From Helicobacter typhlonius (GTDB lineage: Bacteria; Campylobacterota; Campylobacteria; Campylobacterales; Helicobacteraceae), in the NCBI RefSeq assembly GCF_001460635.1, contig NZ_LN907858.1, positions 1,798,001 through 1,862,000 of the forward strand: 64,000 nt of DNA. Reading direction: 5' to 3'. Position 1 is the first letter of the stretch, and each line of letters starts with the position of its first letter. The notes under the pieces are model-generated. The model searched no databases and was not told the origin of the DNA. It saw only the letters and a program-made list of their open reading frames with translations. The position numbers were made by a program, and so were the translations under genes. Shown here one piece after another: positions 1 to 8,327 of the stretch.

Positions 1-431
1 CTAAAAATGGCTTAAAAATCTATGATATGCCTCAATATATAGAATCTGTGCTTTTAAAGCGACTAAAAATTACGCCTAAGAGTGAAAATATTGCGCTTTA
101 TGCAATGTGTGCCACCAAAAAAGGCAAGTGGAGTGGCTCATTAGAACAAATCGCAAAAACTTGCGTAAGCGGAGAAGTAGCGATACATCACAAAACGCAA
201 TGCTGTGGTTTTGCCGGAAACAAAGGCTTTATCTGCCCGGAACTCAATGAAAGCGCATTGAGGGAATTGAAGGATTTTTATAAACAAAAACAAAAAAATA
301 CAAGCCATTTTAGGGGTATTAAGCACGGATTTGCAAGCTCAAGCACTTGTGAGATTGGACTCAACGAAAAAACCAATATTGTGTGGCAGAATCTGCTCTA
401 TCTCGTTGATGAAGTGAGCGAGGCTAAATAG
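1..431 (+). CDS. dld: D-lactate dehydrogenase, FAD/4Fe-4S type, C-terminal end (partial)
   Basis: This is the 3' end of a gene that begins before the window. The reading frame is open from base 3, so the first ATG visible, at 27, is internal. The fragment carries the C-terminal cysteine-rich (CCG) domain of membrane-associated FAD/Fe-S D-lactate oxidases, with the motif CCGFAGNKGF near residue 66 and a later SSSTCEIGL segment holding another likely ligand cysteine. The family oxidises D-lactate (or a similar 2-hydroxyacid) and passes electrons to quinone. The gene converges on the pseudopilin-like genes to its right, with no clear terminator in the 70-base gap. The family assignment is good; the substrate is inferred from Helicobacter homologues. 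Confidence 0.8.
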   Translation, partial: KNGLKIYDMPQYIESVLLKRLKITPKSENIALYAMCATKKGKWSGSLEQIAKTCVSGEVAIHHKTQCCGFAGNKGFICPELNESALRELKDFYKQKQKNTSHFRGIKHGFASSSTCEIGLNEKTNIVWQNLLYLVDEVSEAK

Positions 432-503
432 AAAATTTGGCAAAGCACGAAATACAATCTCATCAATAAGGTTAGATTCTAAAGATTTTAGGCGCGATAG
501 AAT

Positions 504-926
504 TTAGGGCAAAAGCAACACATAACGTTTGCTAACGCGCAAGGTGTTAGCATTTGAGGGATGCAAAACCTTGCCGTGTATATCAAGCAAAAATGTTTGC
601 GGGGCAATTTCTGTAAGAGTCGTGCGGAAACGATAATCCTGCGGAAAAACAAACTCCTGCCTTTTACAACTATTAAAATCACGCTCTTTGAGGCAAAGCG
701 TAAGCATATTGGCAAGACTTCGTGTGTAGAGCTGAAGCTGAATCTTGGCGTGGAGTGTGCTATGAGTGTATGAGCGATGGTGGGATTGGCTAAGGTAAAA
801 AGCACAGGCAAGCCCGAGCGAGAGAATAAACAAAACTGCATAGACAATATAGAATCCTCCGCGCATTTTGTGCTTTTTATAGGAATTACTTATATTTTGC
901 TTTTGCTTCGCACACGCAGGATTCAC
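504..926 (-). CDS. Small single-pass membrane protein of the pseudopilin-like cluster
   Basis: The protein has 140 residues: about 23 cytoplasmic residues rich in Lys/Asn, one transmembrane helix (about residues 24-45), then a periplasmic domain. I do not recognise a family. The start is a GTG at 926, preceded by AAGGA with 7-base spacing and overlapping the stop of the upstream gene as GTGA, so translation is probably coupled. The next candidate, an ATG at 866, has no Shine-Dalgarno sequence. It is the last gene of a three-gene run whose other two products look like prepilins, so a minor pseudopilin or assembly partner is possible. It lacks a clear prepilin cleavage motif, so the role is inferred from position only. 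Confidence 0.55.
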   Translation of the reverse strand: MNPACAKQKQNISNSYKKHKMRGGFYIVYAVLFILSLGLACAFYLSQSHHRSYTHSTLHAKIQLQLYTRSLANMLTLCLKERDFNSCKRQEFVFPQDYRFRTTLTEIAPQTFLLDIHGKVLHPSNANTLRVSKRYVLLLP

Positions 927-1672
927 AACAATATCCTTACTATATCATCAAGCCATACACCACCATTTTCACATCGTGCTTTTGTGGGGGATTTCACACA
1001 TAATTCTAATGCAAGAAAAGTGCCTTGTGCAGAGACTATGGGTGTAATAAGAAATGAAAGCACATCATCAAGTAGCAACGCATTATCAAGCCATAGCGCA
1101 TTACTATGAAATGCGAGATTGTGCGTCTTTATAGGTAGAATTATGCGCGGCGTGTGAGTTGGCGCACGCTCTAGCACTATAGCATTGCCCTGAATACGCG
1201 TAATTGTGTAAGGCTTAAACGCTTCTTTTGGATTACTCGGTATGTAGGCTTCCTGCGCACTTTGCCAGCCTTTGAGCGATGTAAAATAAAGTGTATTAGC
1301 GTGATGTGAATCCACCACAAGCGATACATTAGGCAAAAGCGTATCATTTTGCACCTCTTTGGTCGTATTTTTCGCTCCACCGCCAAAAAACAAGGAATAT
1401 TCTATGCTAGAAAAACTTATTTGTGAGCTTGGAGTGGTGAAAGGTGTGCCATTTGCGCTAAGGGATTCAATAATAGCGTATTCGAGGAGATTTTGAATCT
1501 TAAGCAATGCAAGATGTGGGCTAGAATCGCTTGTATTCTTCGTATAGGCGACATTTTTACTTATCTGCAAAAGCATAGAGCTGCAAATAATACCCACGAT
1601 ACCCAAAATAACAATACTCACAACGGCTTCAAAGAGTGAGAAAGCATTGTGTTTGTGTGATAAACGAGACAT
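923..1672 (-). CDS. Prepilin-type N-terminal cleavage/methylation protein (pseudopilin)
   Basis: The 249-residue product starts with a short basic leader (RLSHKHNA) followed by FSLFEAVVSIVILGIVG. That is the class III prepilin signature: cleavage after A10, Phe at +1, Glu at +5 of the mature protein, then about 20 hydrophobic residues. The large periplasmic part fits a minor pseudopilin of a type II secretion or competence-pilus machine. Start and stop overlap or abut both neighbours, so it is cotranscribed with them and probably with the cco genes upstream. No prepilin peptidase, assembly ATPase or secretin gene lies in the window; they would have to be elsewhere. The motif is clear; the role is open. 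Confidence 0.75.
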   Translation of the reverse strand: MSRLSHKHNAFSLFEAVVSIVILGIVGIICSSMLLQISKNVAYTKNTSDSSPHLALLKIQNLLEYAIIESLSANGTPFTTPSSQISFSSIEYSLFFGGGAKNTTKEVQNDTLLPNVSLVVDSHHANTLYFTSLKGWQSAQEAYIPSNPKEAFKPYTITRIQGNAIVLERAPTHTPRIILPIKTHNLAFHSNALWLDNALLLDDVLSFLITPIVSAQGTFLALELCVKSPTKARCENGGVWLDDIVRILL

Positions 1673-2055
1673 TATCGAATGGATTGAGGTATGTAAAAGC
1701 GCAGTGTTTCAAGGCTTTTTGAGCTTGTGTAGCTATGCTCTAAAAGCTCGTATTGAATCTGACTAGAGTTTGGGCTACTTGATAGACTTGTTTGGATAGG
1801 ATTGACAAAAAGCCCTTTATAAACCTCGTAGCTTGTAGGTGTGTGTGTCGGTGTGAGTGCGTATAAAAACATAAAGGCAAATACAAAAGCACTCGCACAA
1901 ATACAAATCCCCATAACCGCATCAAGAAGCATAAAAGCAGAATGGGATTTGCGAGAATGCTTCGTTATGGGCTGTATATCCTGCTTTATTTGTTGTTTTA
2001 CACCTCGCTCTAAAAAATGTATATTACTTGGAATCTGTACCCCTTTAAAGCGCAT
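1672..2055 (-). CDS. Prepilin-like protein with Asp at +5
   Basis: A basic leader (KHSRKSHSA) is followed by FMLLDAVMGICICASAF and a long hydrophobic helix, a prepilin-like arrangement with the usual Glu at +5 replaced by Asp. About 127 residues from the ATG at 2055, which has AAGGA upstream and overlaps the end of the FixH gene by 11 bases. An alternative start at 2091 also has an acceptable ribosome site and would lengthen the leader by 12 residues, so the start is not settled. The leader is unusually long, about 40 residues from 2055. The gene shares its last base with the first base of the next gene. It is probably a minor pseudopilin; the family was judged from the N-terminus only. Confidence 0.55.
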   Translation of the reverse strand: MRFKGVQIPSNIHFLERGVKQQIKQDIQPITKHSRKSHSAFMLLDAVMGICICASAFVFAFMFLYALTPTHTPTSYEVYKGLFVNPIQTSLSSSPNSSQIQYELLEHSYTSSKSLETLRFYIPQSIR

Positions 2056-2662
2056 TATCGACTTTATCCTTGATAAACACTGGGGATTCAAAATAAGCCT
2101 TTAGCTCGGTGCTATTTTGCTCTATATCTGTCTCATAGCTGATCTCAATCACAAATTTCCACCGCCCCAAAGGTAAGTTGGTAAGCACTTCACTCTCCCA
2201 TAGATTATTTTCTACATTTGTGAGCTCACCTAGATTCTGTAATTTATCCGCCTCGCGGTTAGAATCAAGATAAAACCAAATCCTATTAATACGAGCAGAG
2301 GAGAGCTTTTTATGAAGCTCTATGTGTAGCCTTACCCCATTGGGAGAGATAATGCTTGTTGGTATCTTGGCTTTTATGTCAGGACGATTAGCTGGGGCAT
2401 AATATGGAAAAATAAAGCTATTATTAGCATATATTCCTTTTTCATCACTTAGCCAAATCTTGTAATCATAAATGTTGTGAAAGAGAGTTTGTTCTTTGAT
2501 TATTTCATTAATATTCTCATCTACAATACGTTTTTTTGCAAAATAGGTATTTTCATCTTGGATAGGATTTTTCATCGCAATGGTGATAGATACACTTACC
2601 ATAAATACGCCAAAAAGTAGCACACCTATAATGGCGTGGGGCCAATAATTCTTTTCTTTCAT
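2045..2662 (-). CDS. FixH family protein, cbb3 oxidase accessory
   Basis: The 205-residue product has one N-terminal transmembrane helix (about residues 9-30), a segment around KNPIQDENTYFAKK typical of FixH-like proteins, and a periplasmic beta-rich domain. FixH is a membrane subunit of the FixGHIS copper-maturation system for cbb3 oxidase, and in epsilonproteobacteria the gene commonly follows ccoP. Here it is on the ccoNOQP strand, 17 bases after the preceding gene, which supports a role in oxidase assembly. The periplasmic domain is longer than in short FixH proteins. The other fix assembly genes (fixG, fixI) are not in the window. The family call rests on context and the N-terminal pattern. 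Confidence 0.65.
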   Translation of the reverse strand: MKEKNYWPHAIIGVLLFGVFMVSVSITIAMKNPIQDENTYFAKKRIVDENINEIIKEQTLFHNIYDYKIWLSDEKGIYANNSFIFPYYAPANRPDIKAKIPTSIISPNGVRLHIELHKKLSSARINRIWFYLDSNREADKLQNLGELTNVENNLWESEVLTNLPLGRWKFVIEISYETDIEQNSTELKAYFESPVFIKDKVDNAL

Positions 2663-2678
2663 TTTTTATTCCTTGTGA

Positions 2679-3368
2679 TTATTTCTTGCGTGTAAGATAA
2701 ATAACGCCAATGATACCAAACATAATGAGGAGCATAGCATACATACTGAATCGCACAAAATCTCGACCCCCGCTTTCATCTACGGGCATATTGTTTTCAA
2801 GTTTCACATCAAAGTGCTCGGCAATCATATCTGCCGCTTGTGCATAGCCATTAAGGACAACAGCCGATACAAGTTGAGGTGAGAGTGCCTCATCTTTTTG
2901 TTTTGGTAAAAGCGGCACCATATATTCAAAATATACTTTGTCCTCATTGAAATACTTATGAGGCTCAGAGCTGATAATACCCATTTTCTCATCATCTCTC
3001 ATAAAAAAAATAAGCGTATATGGCGCTTTTAGATGCTGCAAAAGAGAATCTTTGTATTGAGTGCGCCTAAGTTTTGCTAATTCTTTAGGTGGTAATGTTT
3101 CATCAATGATATTTTGTTGAGATTCTGGGGTTTTATCAACAACGGCTACATACAATGAGTAACCTGTTTTTGAGAAAAGCTCATTTGAGAGAATCTCCAC
3201 AAATTCTACACTTTTTGGGACTAAAAGAAAACTTCTATTGTCAAGTATGTAAGATTGAAAATCAAGAGATGTAGAACCACCTGCAACCTGAGAATCTAGA
3301 CTATCTGCATAAGAGAGCGTAAGGCACAAGAGGCTAGTAAAAACTAGCCTCTTTAGTAAGCAAAGCAT
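2679..3368 (-). CDS. Conserved membrane-anchored protein of the cbb3 oxidase locus
   Basis: The protein has 229 residues: a Sec signal peptide (about 1-21), a central soluble domain, and a C-terminal transmembrane helix (about 205-226) ending in TRKK. The soluble part, with SNELFSKTGYSLYVAVVDKT near residues 60-80, resembles in layout the TPM (YgcG) domain, which also sits between a signal peptide and a C-terminal membrane anchor. I cannot confirm this without a profile search. It lies between ccoP-DUF4006 and the FixH gene on the same strand, as a conserved hypothetical gene does in other Helicobacter. A role in oxidase assembly or stability is inferred from that position. Confidence 0.5.
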   Translation of the reverse strand: MLCLLKRLVFTSLLCLTLSYADSLDSQVAGGSTSLDFQSYILDNRSFLLVPKSVEFVEILSNELFSKTGYSLYVAVVDKTPESQQNIIDETLPPKELAKLRRTQYKDSLLQHLKAPYTLIFFMRDDEKMGIISSEPHKYFNEDKVYFEYMVPLLPKQKDEALSPQLVSAVVLNGYAQAADMIAEHFDVKLENNMPVDESGGRDFVRFSMYAMLLIMFGIIGVIYLTRKK

Positions 3369-3372
3369 TGAA

Positions 3373-3480
3373 TTAAACCAAATGCAAGAAGAAATTAGGA
3401 ATAAATGGAATCACAATTGTCGTAATAATGGTGATGACGATGAGTGTGCCAAGCAATTTTTCAATAAGTGTAAGTTTCAT
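3373..3480 (-). CDS. 35-residue hydrophobic membrane protein in the cco operon
   Basis: The ORF has an ATG at 3480, a TAA at 3373-3375 and 35 codons. The product begins MKLTLIEKLLGTL, continues as one Ile/Val-rich transmembrane helix and ends in PNFFLHLV. A strong ribosome site (TTAGGAGG, 5 bases before the ATG) directly follows the DUF4006 stop codon. It fits exactly between two genes of the operon, leaving only a few bases on either side, which is the best sign that it is real. Small single-helix subunits of this kind (CcoQ, CcoM, CydX) are common in terminal oxidases. A role as an oxidase microprotein is inferred. Confidence 0.7.
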   Translation of the reverse strand: MKLTLIEKLLGTLIVITIITTIVIPFIPNFFLHLV

Positions 3481-3489
3481 ACCAACCTC

Positions 3490-3690
3490 CTAATTCGCGC
3501 TTTTGTGATATTGGGCATTATCAGTGCTGATTTGCTTGATTGAATCTATATGCTCAATCTTGTAATAGCTTGTCGCAACATCTTTTTGAGTAAGAATTGC
3601 GCAAGTGCCTAATCCTGCAACGATGCTAAGTAAAAGCACCACAGCGATAATAAACCCTGTTAAACCATTGAGTCCAAATAAACCATTCAT
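3490..3690 (-). CDS. DUF4006 family small membrane protein
   Basis: The 66-residue product begins MNGLFGLNGLTGF, followed by a transmembrane helix (about residues 12-32) and a short polar tail. The GLFGLNGLTG start and the length match my recollection of DUF4006, a family restricted to epsilonproteobacteria and found just after ccoP. It starts 11 bases after ccoP on the same strand with GGAGG upstream of the ATG. Its function is unknown; the constant position suggests a structural or assembly part of cbb3 oxidase. Confidence 0.7.
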   Translation of the reverse strand: MNGLFGLNGLTGFIIAVVLLLSIVAGLGTCAILTQKDVATSYYKIEHIDSIKQISTDNAQYHKSAN

Positions 3691-3701
3691 CGCAATCCTC
3701 C

Positions 3702-4568
3702 TTACTCTATAGATTCTAAGTCGCGGATAAACGCGTTAAGTGCATCTTTTTGCTTTTGCGCAAAGTTAGCATACTCGAATGAAGGCATAACACCAATCAT
3801 ACCCTTTTTGCCTTTTTCAAGCACTTCCGCCAAGAAATTTGTTGTGCCATATTTTGTCAAGTCTGGCGCAAAGCCATCGAGTCCGCCACCATTACCTTTG
3901 CCCTCATCTCCGTGACAAGCTGCACATTGCTCTGCAAAAATTTCTTTACCCTTACTTACTTCAAGTGTGTATTTTGTGCTTTTTACACTTGAAATTTCTT
4001 GCATTACATACGCTGCTACTGCTCTTGCATCGCTATCGCTTAGCTCCACAGGCACCATTTCACCAGCAATGTAATTTAAGCCCTTGCTACCTGTTTTAAT
4101 AGCTTCGATAATACCCTCTTCTTTACCCCATTTTGTGAGGTCTTCTGCCTTGCCATTCATACCTCCAGCATTGATGCCGTGGCATTGTGAGCATTGTACT
4201 AAGAATATGTTTTGCCCCATATTCTTGAGTTCTTGATTATCAAGAGTTTCCCAAGTAGATGCGTATTTTTCATTGAAGCTTTGCACTTCTTTGTTGTATT
4301 CACCAATTTGTGAATATGCGTTAAGTGGATAGCCTAGGAATATATACCAAAAGCCCCAAATAAGCACACCTAAAAAGCAAGCAGCCCAACCAACAGGAAG
4401 ATTATTTGTTTGCTCACCTATGCCGTCCCAGCTTTCGCCGACCGACTCTCCTTCAGCCTTGCCATCTTTAATTTTTTTGAGATATACACCCATCACAAAG
4501 ATAGTGAGTACCAAGATAACAAAAGCACCTAGCAACCCTAGTGTTGTTATATTATCTGACCAATTCAT
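3702..4568 (-). CDS. ccoP: cbb3-type cytochrome c oxidase, diheme subunit III (CcoP)
   Basis: CcoP feeds electrons into the CcoN catalytic subunit of the high-affinity terminal oxidase. With the ATG at 4568 (AGGGGA six bases upstream) the protein has 288 residues. There are two N-terminal membrane helices (about 10-30 and 60-78) and two periplasmic cytochrome c domains with heme motifs CSQCH (126-130) and CAACH (215-219). Methionines such as the one in MPSF may be axial ligands. An upstream ATG at 4622 would add 18 residues overlapping ccoQ and is less likely. It is the fourth gene of ccoNOQP. Confidence 0.95.
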   Translation of the reverse strand: MNWSDNITTLGLLGAFVILVLTIFVMGVYLKKIKDGKAEGESVGESWDGIGEQTNNLPVGWAACFLGVLIWGFWYIFLGYPLNAYSQIGEYNKEVQSFNEKYASTWETLDNQELKNMGQNIFLVQCSQCHGINAGGMNGKAEDLTKWGKEEGIIEAIKTGSKGLNYIAGEMVPVELSDSDARAVAAYVMQEISSVKSTKYTLEVSKGKEIFAEQCAACHGDEGKGNGGGLDGFAPDLTKYGTTNFLAEVLEKGKKGMIGVMPSFEYANFAQKQKDALNAFIRDLESIE

Positions 4569-4779
4569 CTGTTTCCCCTTTATTGGATTTTTGTTTTCGT
4601 GGCTCAACGGGTTCATCATCAAGATTATCGTTTAACGCTAACTTTGCATACTTCTCATAATCCTTTTTGCCTTTAGCTTGTGAGGAGTAGAGATGATACA
4701 CATACCCATACAAAAACGCTACGAGCAAAAGCGTAACGATGAGATAAATCTCTTTTTGATAGGCGATGATAAACCGCAT
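4552..4779 (-). CDS. ccoQ: cbb3-type oxidase small subunit CcoQ
   Basis: A 75-residue protein with one transmembrane helix (IYLIVTLLLVAFLYGYVYHLY) followed by a charged cytoplasmic tail, the layout of CcoQ/FixQ. The ATG at 4779 has GGAGG 8 bases upstream, and that site overlaps the ccoO stop. The alternative ATG at 4797 would start inside ccoO without its own ribosome site. The end overlaps the ccoP start by 17 bases. CcoQ stabilises the assembled oxidase; the tail is longer than in many homologues. Confidence 0.85.
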   Translation of the reverse strand: MRFIIAYQKEIYLIVTLLLVAFLYGYVYHLYSSQAKGKKDYEKYAKLALNDNLDDEPVEPRKQKSNKGETDELVR

Positions 4780-4793
4780 TATGAATTCCTCCA

Positions 4794-5549
4794 TCATTCT
4801 GCTGCTTCTGCCCGTGATACTGATACTACAGGTGATGCTGCACGGCGAGATTGCCCAAGACTATTCATATAGGCAATAAGTGCTACGATTTGTTTTACTT
4901 CGCCTTTTTCGTAAGCCTCTTTTACATCTTGGCTTATCATCTCATCTACAACAGCTTGAGCTTCTTGTTTAAAGATTTCTCTCGCTTTTGCAAGTGAATT
5001 TACATCACCTTTGACATAAGAATCCGCACCAATTTGCACACCACCTTCTACATCATAAGGCACACCAAAAACAACTTTTTGTGTATATGCTTCAGCAAAT
5101 GCTGTTTCAAAATCAACATTTTTTGTGTAGAGATGCTCATACGCTGGCATAATTGAGCCGGGCACACGAGACTTTGGATCTCTCATATGTCCATCGTGCC
5201 AATCCACTGCATTACGGCTATCACCTACTCTATGCAAATCTGGTCCTGTACGCTTTGAACCCCACAAGAATGGTCTGTCATACGCATACTCACCGCTAAG
5301 GCTGTATGAGCCATATCTGTCTGTTTCAGCCTTAAACGGACGAATAAGCTGTGAATGGCAGTTATAGCAACCTTCAGCTATATATACCTGTCGCCCTGCT
5401 GTTTCAAGCAGAGAGTAAGGCTTTAGCCCCTCAATAGGTTGAGCTTTCTTCGCAAAGCCCGGGATTACCTCCACGAGCCCAGCAATAGAAAAAACCAACA
5501 AAAACGCAACCGTGAAAAAGAATGGATTTTTTTCCAAAAAACTAAACAT
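4794..5549 (-). CDS. ccoO: cbb3-type cytochrome c oxidase, monoheme subunit II (CcoO)
   Basis: The protein has 251 residues, with an N-terminal membrane anchor (about 8-28) and a single periplasmic heme motif CYNCH at 61-65. It is followed by the FixO-typical segment SQLIRPFKAETDRYG and, further on, RTGPDLHRVG and PGSIMPAYEHL, where the methionine is a likely axial ligand. CcoO transfers electrons from CcoP to CcoN. It starts 14 bases after ccoN with GGAG upstream. The C-terminal 15-20 residues (RRAASPVVSVSRAEAAE) look like a variable extension. Confidence 0.95.
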   Translation of the reverse strand: MFSFLEKNPFFFTVAFLLVFSIAGLVEVIPGFAKKAQPIEGLKPYSLLETAGRQVYIAEGCYNCHSQLIRPFKAETDRYGSYSLSGEYAYDRPFLWGSKRTGPDLHRVGDSRNAVDWHDGHMRDPKSRVPGSIMPAYEHLYTKNVDFETAFAEAYTQKVVFGVPYDVEGGVQIGADSYVKGDVNSLAKAREIFKQEAQAVVDEMISQDVKEAYEKGEVKQIVALIAYMNSLGQSRRAASPVVSVSRAEAAE

Positions 5550-5563
5550 TGCTTATTCCTCCT

Positions 5564-7027
5564 TTATGCTGCCATAGGTGTAGCATTTTGAGGTTCTTTG
5601 TCAAGAACCCTACCTGATGAGATAGTCATAAGAATGTTGTAAATAAACATAATGAATCCTATCAAATACATAAGCCCACCAATCGCACGAATAAGATAGT
5701 ATGGGAAGAGCGCAGTTACTGTGTGAATAAAGCTATAAATAAGACTTCCATTCGCATCATAATCTCTCCACATCATACCTTGTGTGATACCTGCAATCCA
5801 CATACTTGAGAAGTAAAGGATAATACCTGTAGTCATAATCCAGAATTGCGCGTCCATAAGCTTTTTAGAGTAAAGCTCTCGCTTGAAGATTCTAGGCACC
5901 ATATGGAAGCACGCAGCAATAACCATAAATCCTACCCAACCAAGAGCTGCATCATGAACGTGTCCGATAATCCAGTCTGTAAAGTGAGCCAAGCCATTGA
6001 CAGAACGGATAGACTGAATCGGTCCTTCAAGTGTGGTAAGCATATACCAAGTTGAAGCAAGGATGAGGAATTTTATCATTGGAGATTCTTTAATTTGATG
6101 CCATTGACCACGCATAGTAAGCAACATATTGATTGCTGTCCCCCACGAAGGCAAAATCAAAATAACTGAAAACACAGAACCAAGTGTCTGAATCCAATCA
6201 GGCGTAGTTGAGTAAATAAGGTGGTGTCCGCCTGCCCAAATATAAATAAACATAAGTCCCCAGAATGAGAATAATGTAAGCTTATATGAGAATATAGGCT
6301 GTCCAGATTCTTTAGGGAGGAAGTAATAGATTAACCCAATGATACCTGAAGTAAAGACGAATGCAACAGCATTATGTCCCCACCACCATTGCACCATCGC
6401 GTCATTTGTCCCAGCATAGAATGAAATAGAGTGCAACATACTCCCTATACCCGCGACGAAATAAGTTGGAACCGAAAGGTTATTGAAAATGTAAAGCGCA
6501 GAAATACCAACAAATGTAGCGATGAAATACCACAATGAGATATAAATTGTTTGCTCACGTCTCACACCCATACTTCCAAATAGGCTCACGCCCCACAATA
6601 CCCACACAACAACTACAAGAATATCAAGAGGCCAAATAAGTTCAGAATATTCTTTAGATTGCGTTAGTCCAGCAAAAAGTGTAACCACTGCAAGCACCAT
6701 AAGCACAATGTATATCCAAAAATGCGCTAGTCCCACTGCATGCAAGAAACAATGCTCTTTATAGGTAATCTTAAGCACCCTTTGCCCTAAATAATACCAA
6801 GAAGCCCAAATCCCACTAAGAGTAAAACCATAGATAATACCATTAGTATGAAGAGGTCGAAGCCTACCAAAAGTTCCATATTCTGAAGCTAGATAGTTTA
6901 AATCTGGGAATGCCATTTGAAATGCAATCACTACCCCGATGAGCAGCCCTACAAATCCAAAAGCCATCGCAGAGAAAACAAATAACTTAGCAATTGAGTA
7001 ATCATACTCGAGCGTGTTTGTCTGCAT
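5564..7027 (-). CDS. ccoN: cbb3-type cytochrome c oxidase, catalytic subunit I (CcoN)
   Basis: CcoN holds heme b and the heme b3-CuB centre where oxygen is reduced. The ATG at 7027 has AAGGAG 6 bases upstream and gives 487 residues, the usual Helicobacter length; an upstream in-frame start at 7090 lacks support. The protein is very hydrophobic, with about 12 helices. It carries conserved motifs such as RPLHTNGIIYGF near the N-terminus, MVQWWWGHNAVAF, YIWAGGHHLIYS and DWIIGHVHDAALGW, whose histidines are heme and copper ligands. It is the first gene of the operon that runs to the pseudopilin-like genes. As the only terminal oxidase in the window it fits a microaerophile. Confidence 0.95.
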   Translation of the reverse strand: MQTNTLEYDYSIAKLFVFSAMAFGFVGLLIGVVIAFQMAFPDLNYLASEYGTFGRLRPLHTNGIIYGFTLSGIWASWYYLGQRVLKITYKEHCFLHAVGLAHFWIYIVLMVLAVVTLFAGLTQSKEYSELIWPLDILVVVVWVLWGVSLFGSMGVRREQTIYISLWYFIATFVGISALYIFNNLSVPTYFVAGIGSMLHSISFYAGTNDAMVQWWWGHNAVAFVFTSGIIGLIYYFLPKESGQPIFSYKLTLFSFWGLMFIYIWAGGHHLIYSTTPDWIQTLGSVFSVILILPSWGTAINMLLTMRGQWHQIKESPMIKFLILASTWYMLTTLEGPIQSIRSVNGLAHFTDWIIGHVHDAALGWVGFMVIAACFHMVPRIFKRELYSKKLMDAQFWIMTTGIILYFSSMWIAGITQGMMWRDYDANGSLIYSFIHTVTALFPYYLIRAIGGLMYLIGFIMFIYNILMTISSGRVLDKEPQNATPMAA

Positions 7028-7124
7028 TGCAGTCTCCTTATTTTGATTTAAATGCGGTATAGATTGTAGTATCTTTGAATTTATAGCCACCTTAAAAAGT
7101 TAATAAAGAAATAACAAAAAATTT

Positions 7125-8327
7125 TTAAAGAGTAAAAAAGTTTTTTATTTTGCACTCAAAACTATCATTTTCTTGCTGCGTTTTGTGTGAGGGTAGAGGG
7201 TTGTTTATAGAATCTGCACCAGATTCTATATGTGTGCTTATAGCCTGAAATTCCCACCAGATAAGCTTTCTTATCTTTGGTGGAATATGATATGTGGCGC
7301 ATAAAGTTTTGAAAGGCTTTGTCATAGGCTCTTTGGTTACGATTTGAAACATACTAATACTATCCAGCGCAATAAACAGCAGCTTATCATTTTTAGCGAT
7401 GATGAGATTGTGAATCTTACAATTAAAATGGCTTTTCACTATCTCCTCTCGTTGCTTACTGCTTAGCACATAGCCGCAGAGTTTAGCCGCCTTATCACAC
7501 GCGAGCAAGAGCAAATACTCCTCATTAATGTTAAAGGCAAAAATCGCACATTGATATTTTCCTCTCTCCGTCCGCATAGTCTTAGAAAATTCACAAATAT
7601 TTTTAGAATCTTTATACAAAGACTCTCTTGCCTCGCTCACAAACTTATGCAAAGATTCTAAAAACAGAATCCGCGGGGCAATCTGTGAAAGCAAATATTC
7701 CTTATCCTGCGCGAGATAATTGAGACTCTGTGCTATACCTACACCAAAGGTATTTACAAGATCATTACAAAATCTATGCCGAAAGAAATTTCGCCTAAAG
7801 CGCAAATCCGCATTACTCGTATCCTCAAAGTATCGTAAATCACGCTCTTTACAGAATCTATAAAGCTCTTCCTTTGGGGTAGATTCTAAAGGGCGGACAA
7901 TAGGATATGTGCGCCCCCAATCAAAACCCAACAAATTACCTAGCCCACTGCCAAGCGTGAGCTGCATCATAAACCACTCGAAACGATCATTGAGCTGATG
8001 AGCGAGAATAAGCGACTCGTAACCATAAGATTCTATAATCTCATCAAAGAATCCAAATCTAAATATCCTTGCTTGAGTTTCAAAATTATGAGAAAATTGC
8101 GGCGCGTGGGCGACAAAGCATTGTTTGTTGTGAATCTGTGCCAACTCTTGTGCATACGCCACCTCATCATCGGCTTCTTTGCGTGTATGATAATGCACGA
8201 TAGCGATGTCAAAAGGCACATTTGCTTCAAGGAGCAAAAAAAACAACGCCACAGAATCCACCCCGCCAGAAAATCCAAGCAGATGTTTGCCTGTGTAAAG
8301 AGATTGTGTTGCGGGGGAGAGCTTCAA
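7125..8327 (-). CDS. tilS: tRNA(Ile)-lysidine synthase
   Basis: TilS attaches lysine to C34 of the AUA-reading tRNA-Ile, changing both its decoding and its charging. The N-terminal PP-loop GFSGGVDSVALFF (SGGVDS at residues 20-25) binds ATP, and the HYHTR and HQLNDRFEWFMMQL segments match the family. The 400-residue length includes a long C-terminal part that is weakly conserved. It is transcribed alone on the minus strand, about 100 bases beyond the end of hugZ. Its sequence holds several copies of the AGATTCTA octamer, including one perfect inverted pair at 7206-7230. Confidence 0.92.
   Translation of the reverse strand: MKLSPATQSLYTGKHLLGFSGGVDSVALFFLLLEANVPFDIAIVHYHTRKEADDEVAYAQELAQIHNKQCFVAHAPQFSHNFETQARIFRFGFFDEIIESYGYESLILAHQLNDRFEWFMMQLTLGSGLGNLLGFDWGRTYPIVRPLESTPKEELYRFCKERDLRYFEDTSNADLRFRRNFFRHRFCNDLVNTFGVGIAQSLNYLAQDKEYLLSQIAPRILFLESLHKFVSEARESLYKDSKNICEFSKTMRTERGKYQCAIFAFNINEEYLLLLACDKAAKLCGYVLSSKQREEIVKSHFNCKIHNLIIAKNDKLLFIALDSISMFQIVTKEPMTKPFKTLCATYHIPPKIRKLIWWEFQAISTHIESGADSINNPLPSHKTQQENDSFECKIKNFFTL

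Noticed and set aside
7206-7230. Perfect inverted repeat as a terminator
   Set aside because: It lies inside the tilS coding sequence without a T run; it is better explained as two inverted copies of the dispersed octamer.
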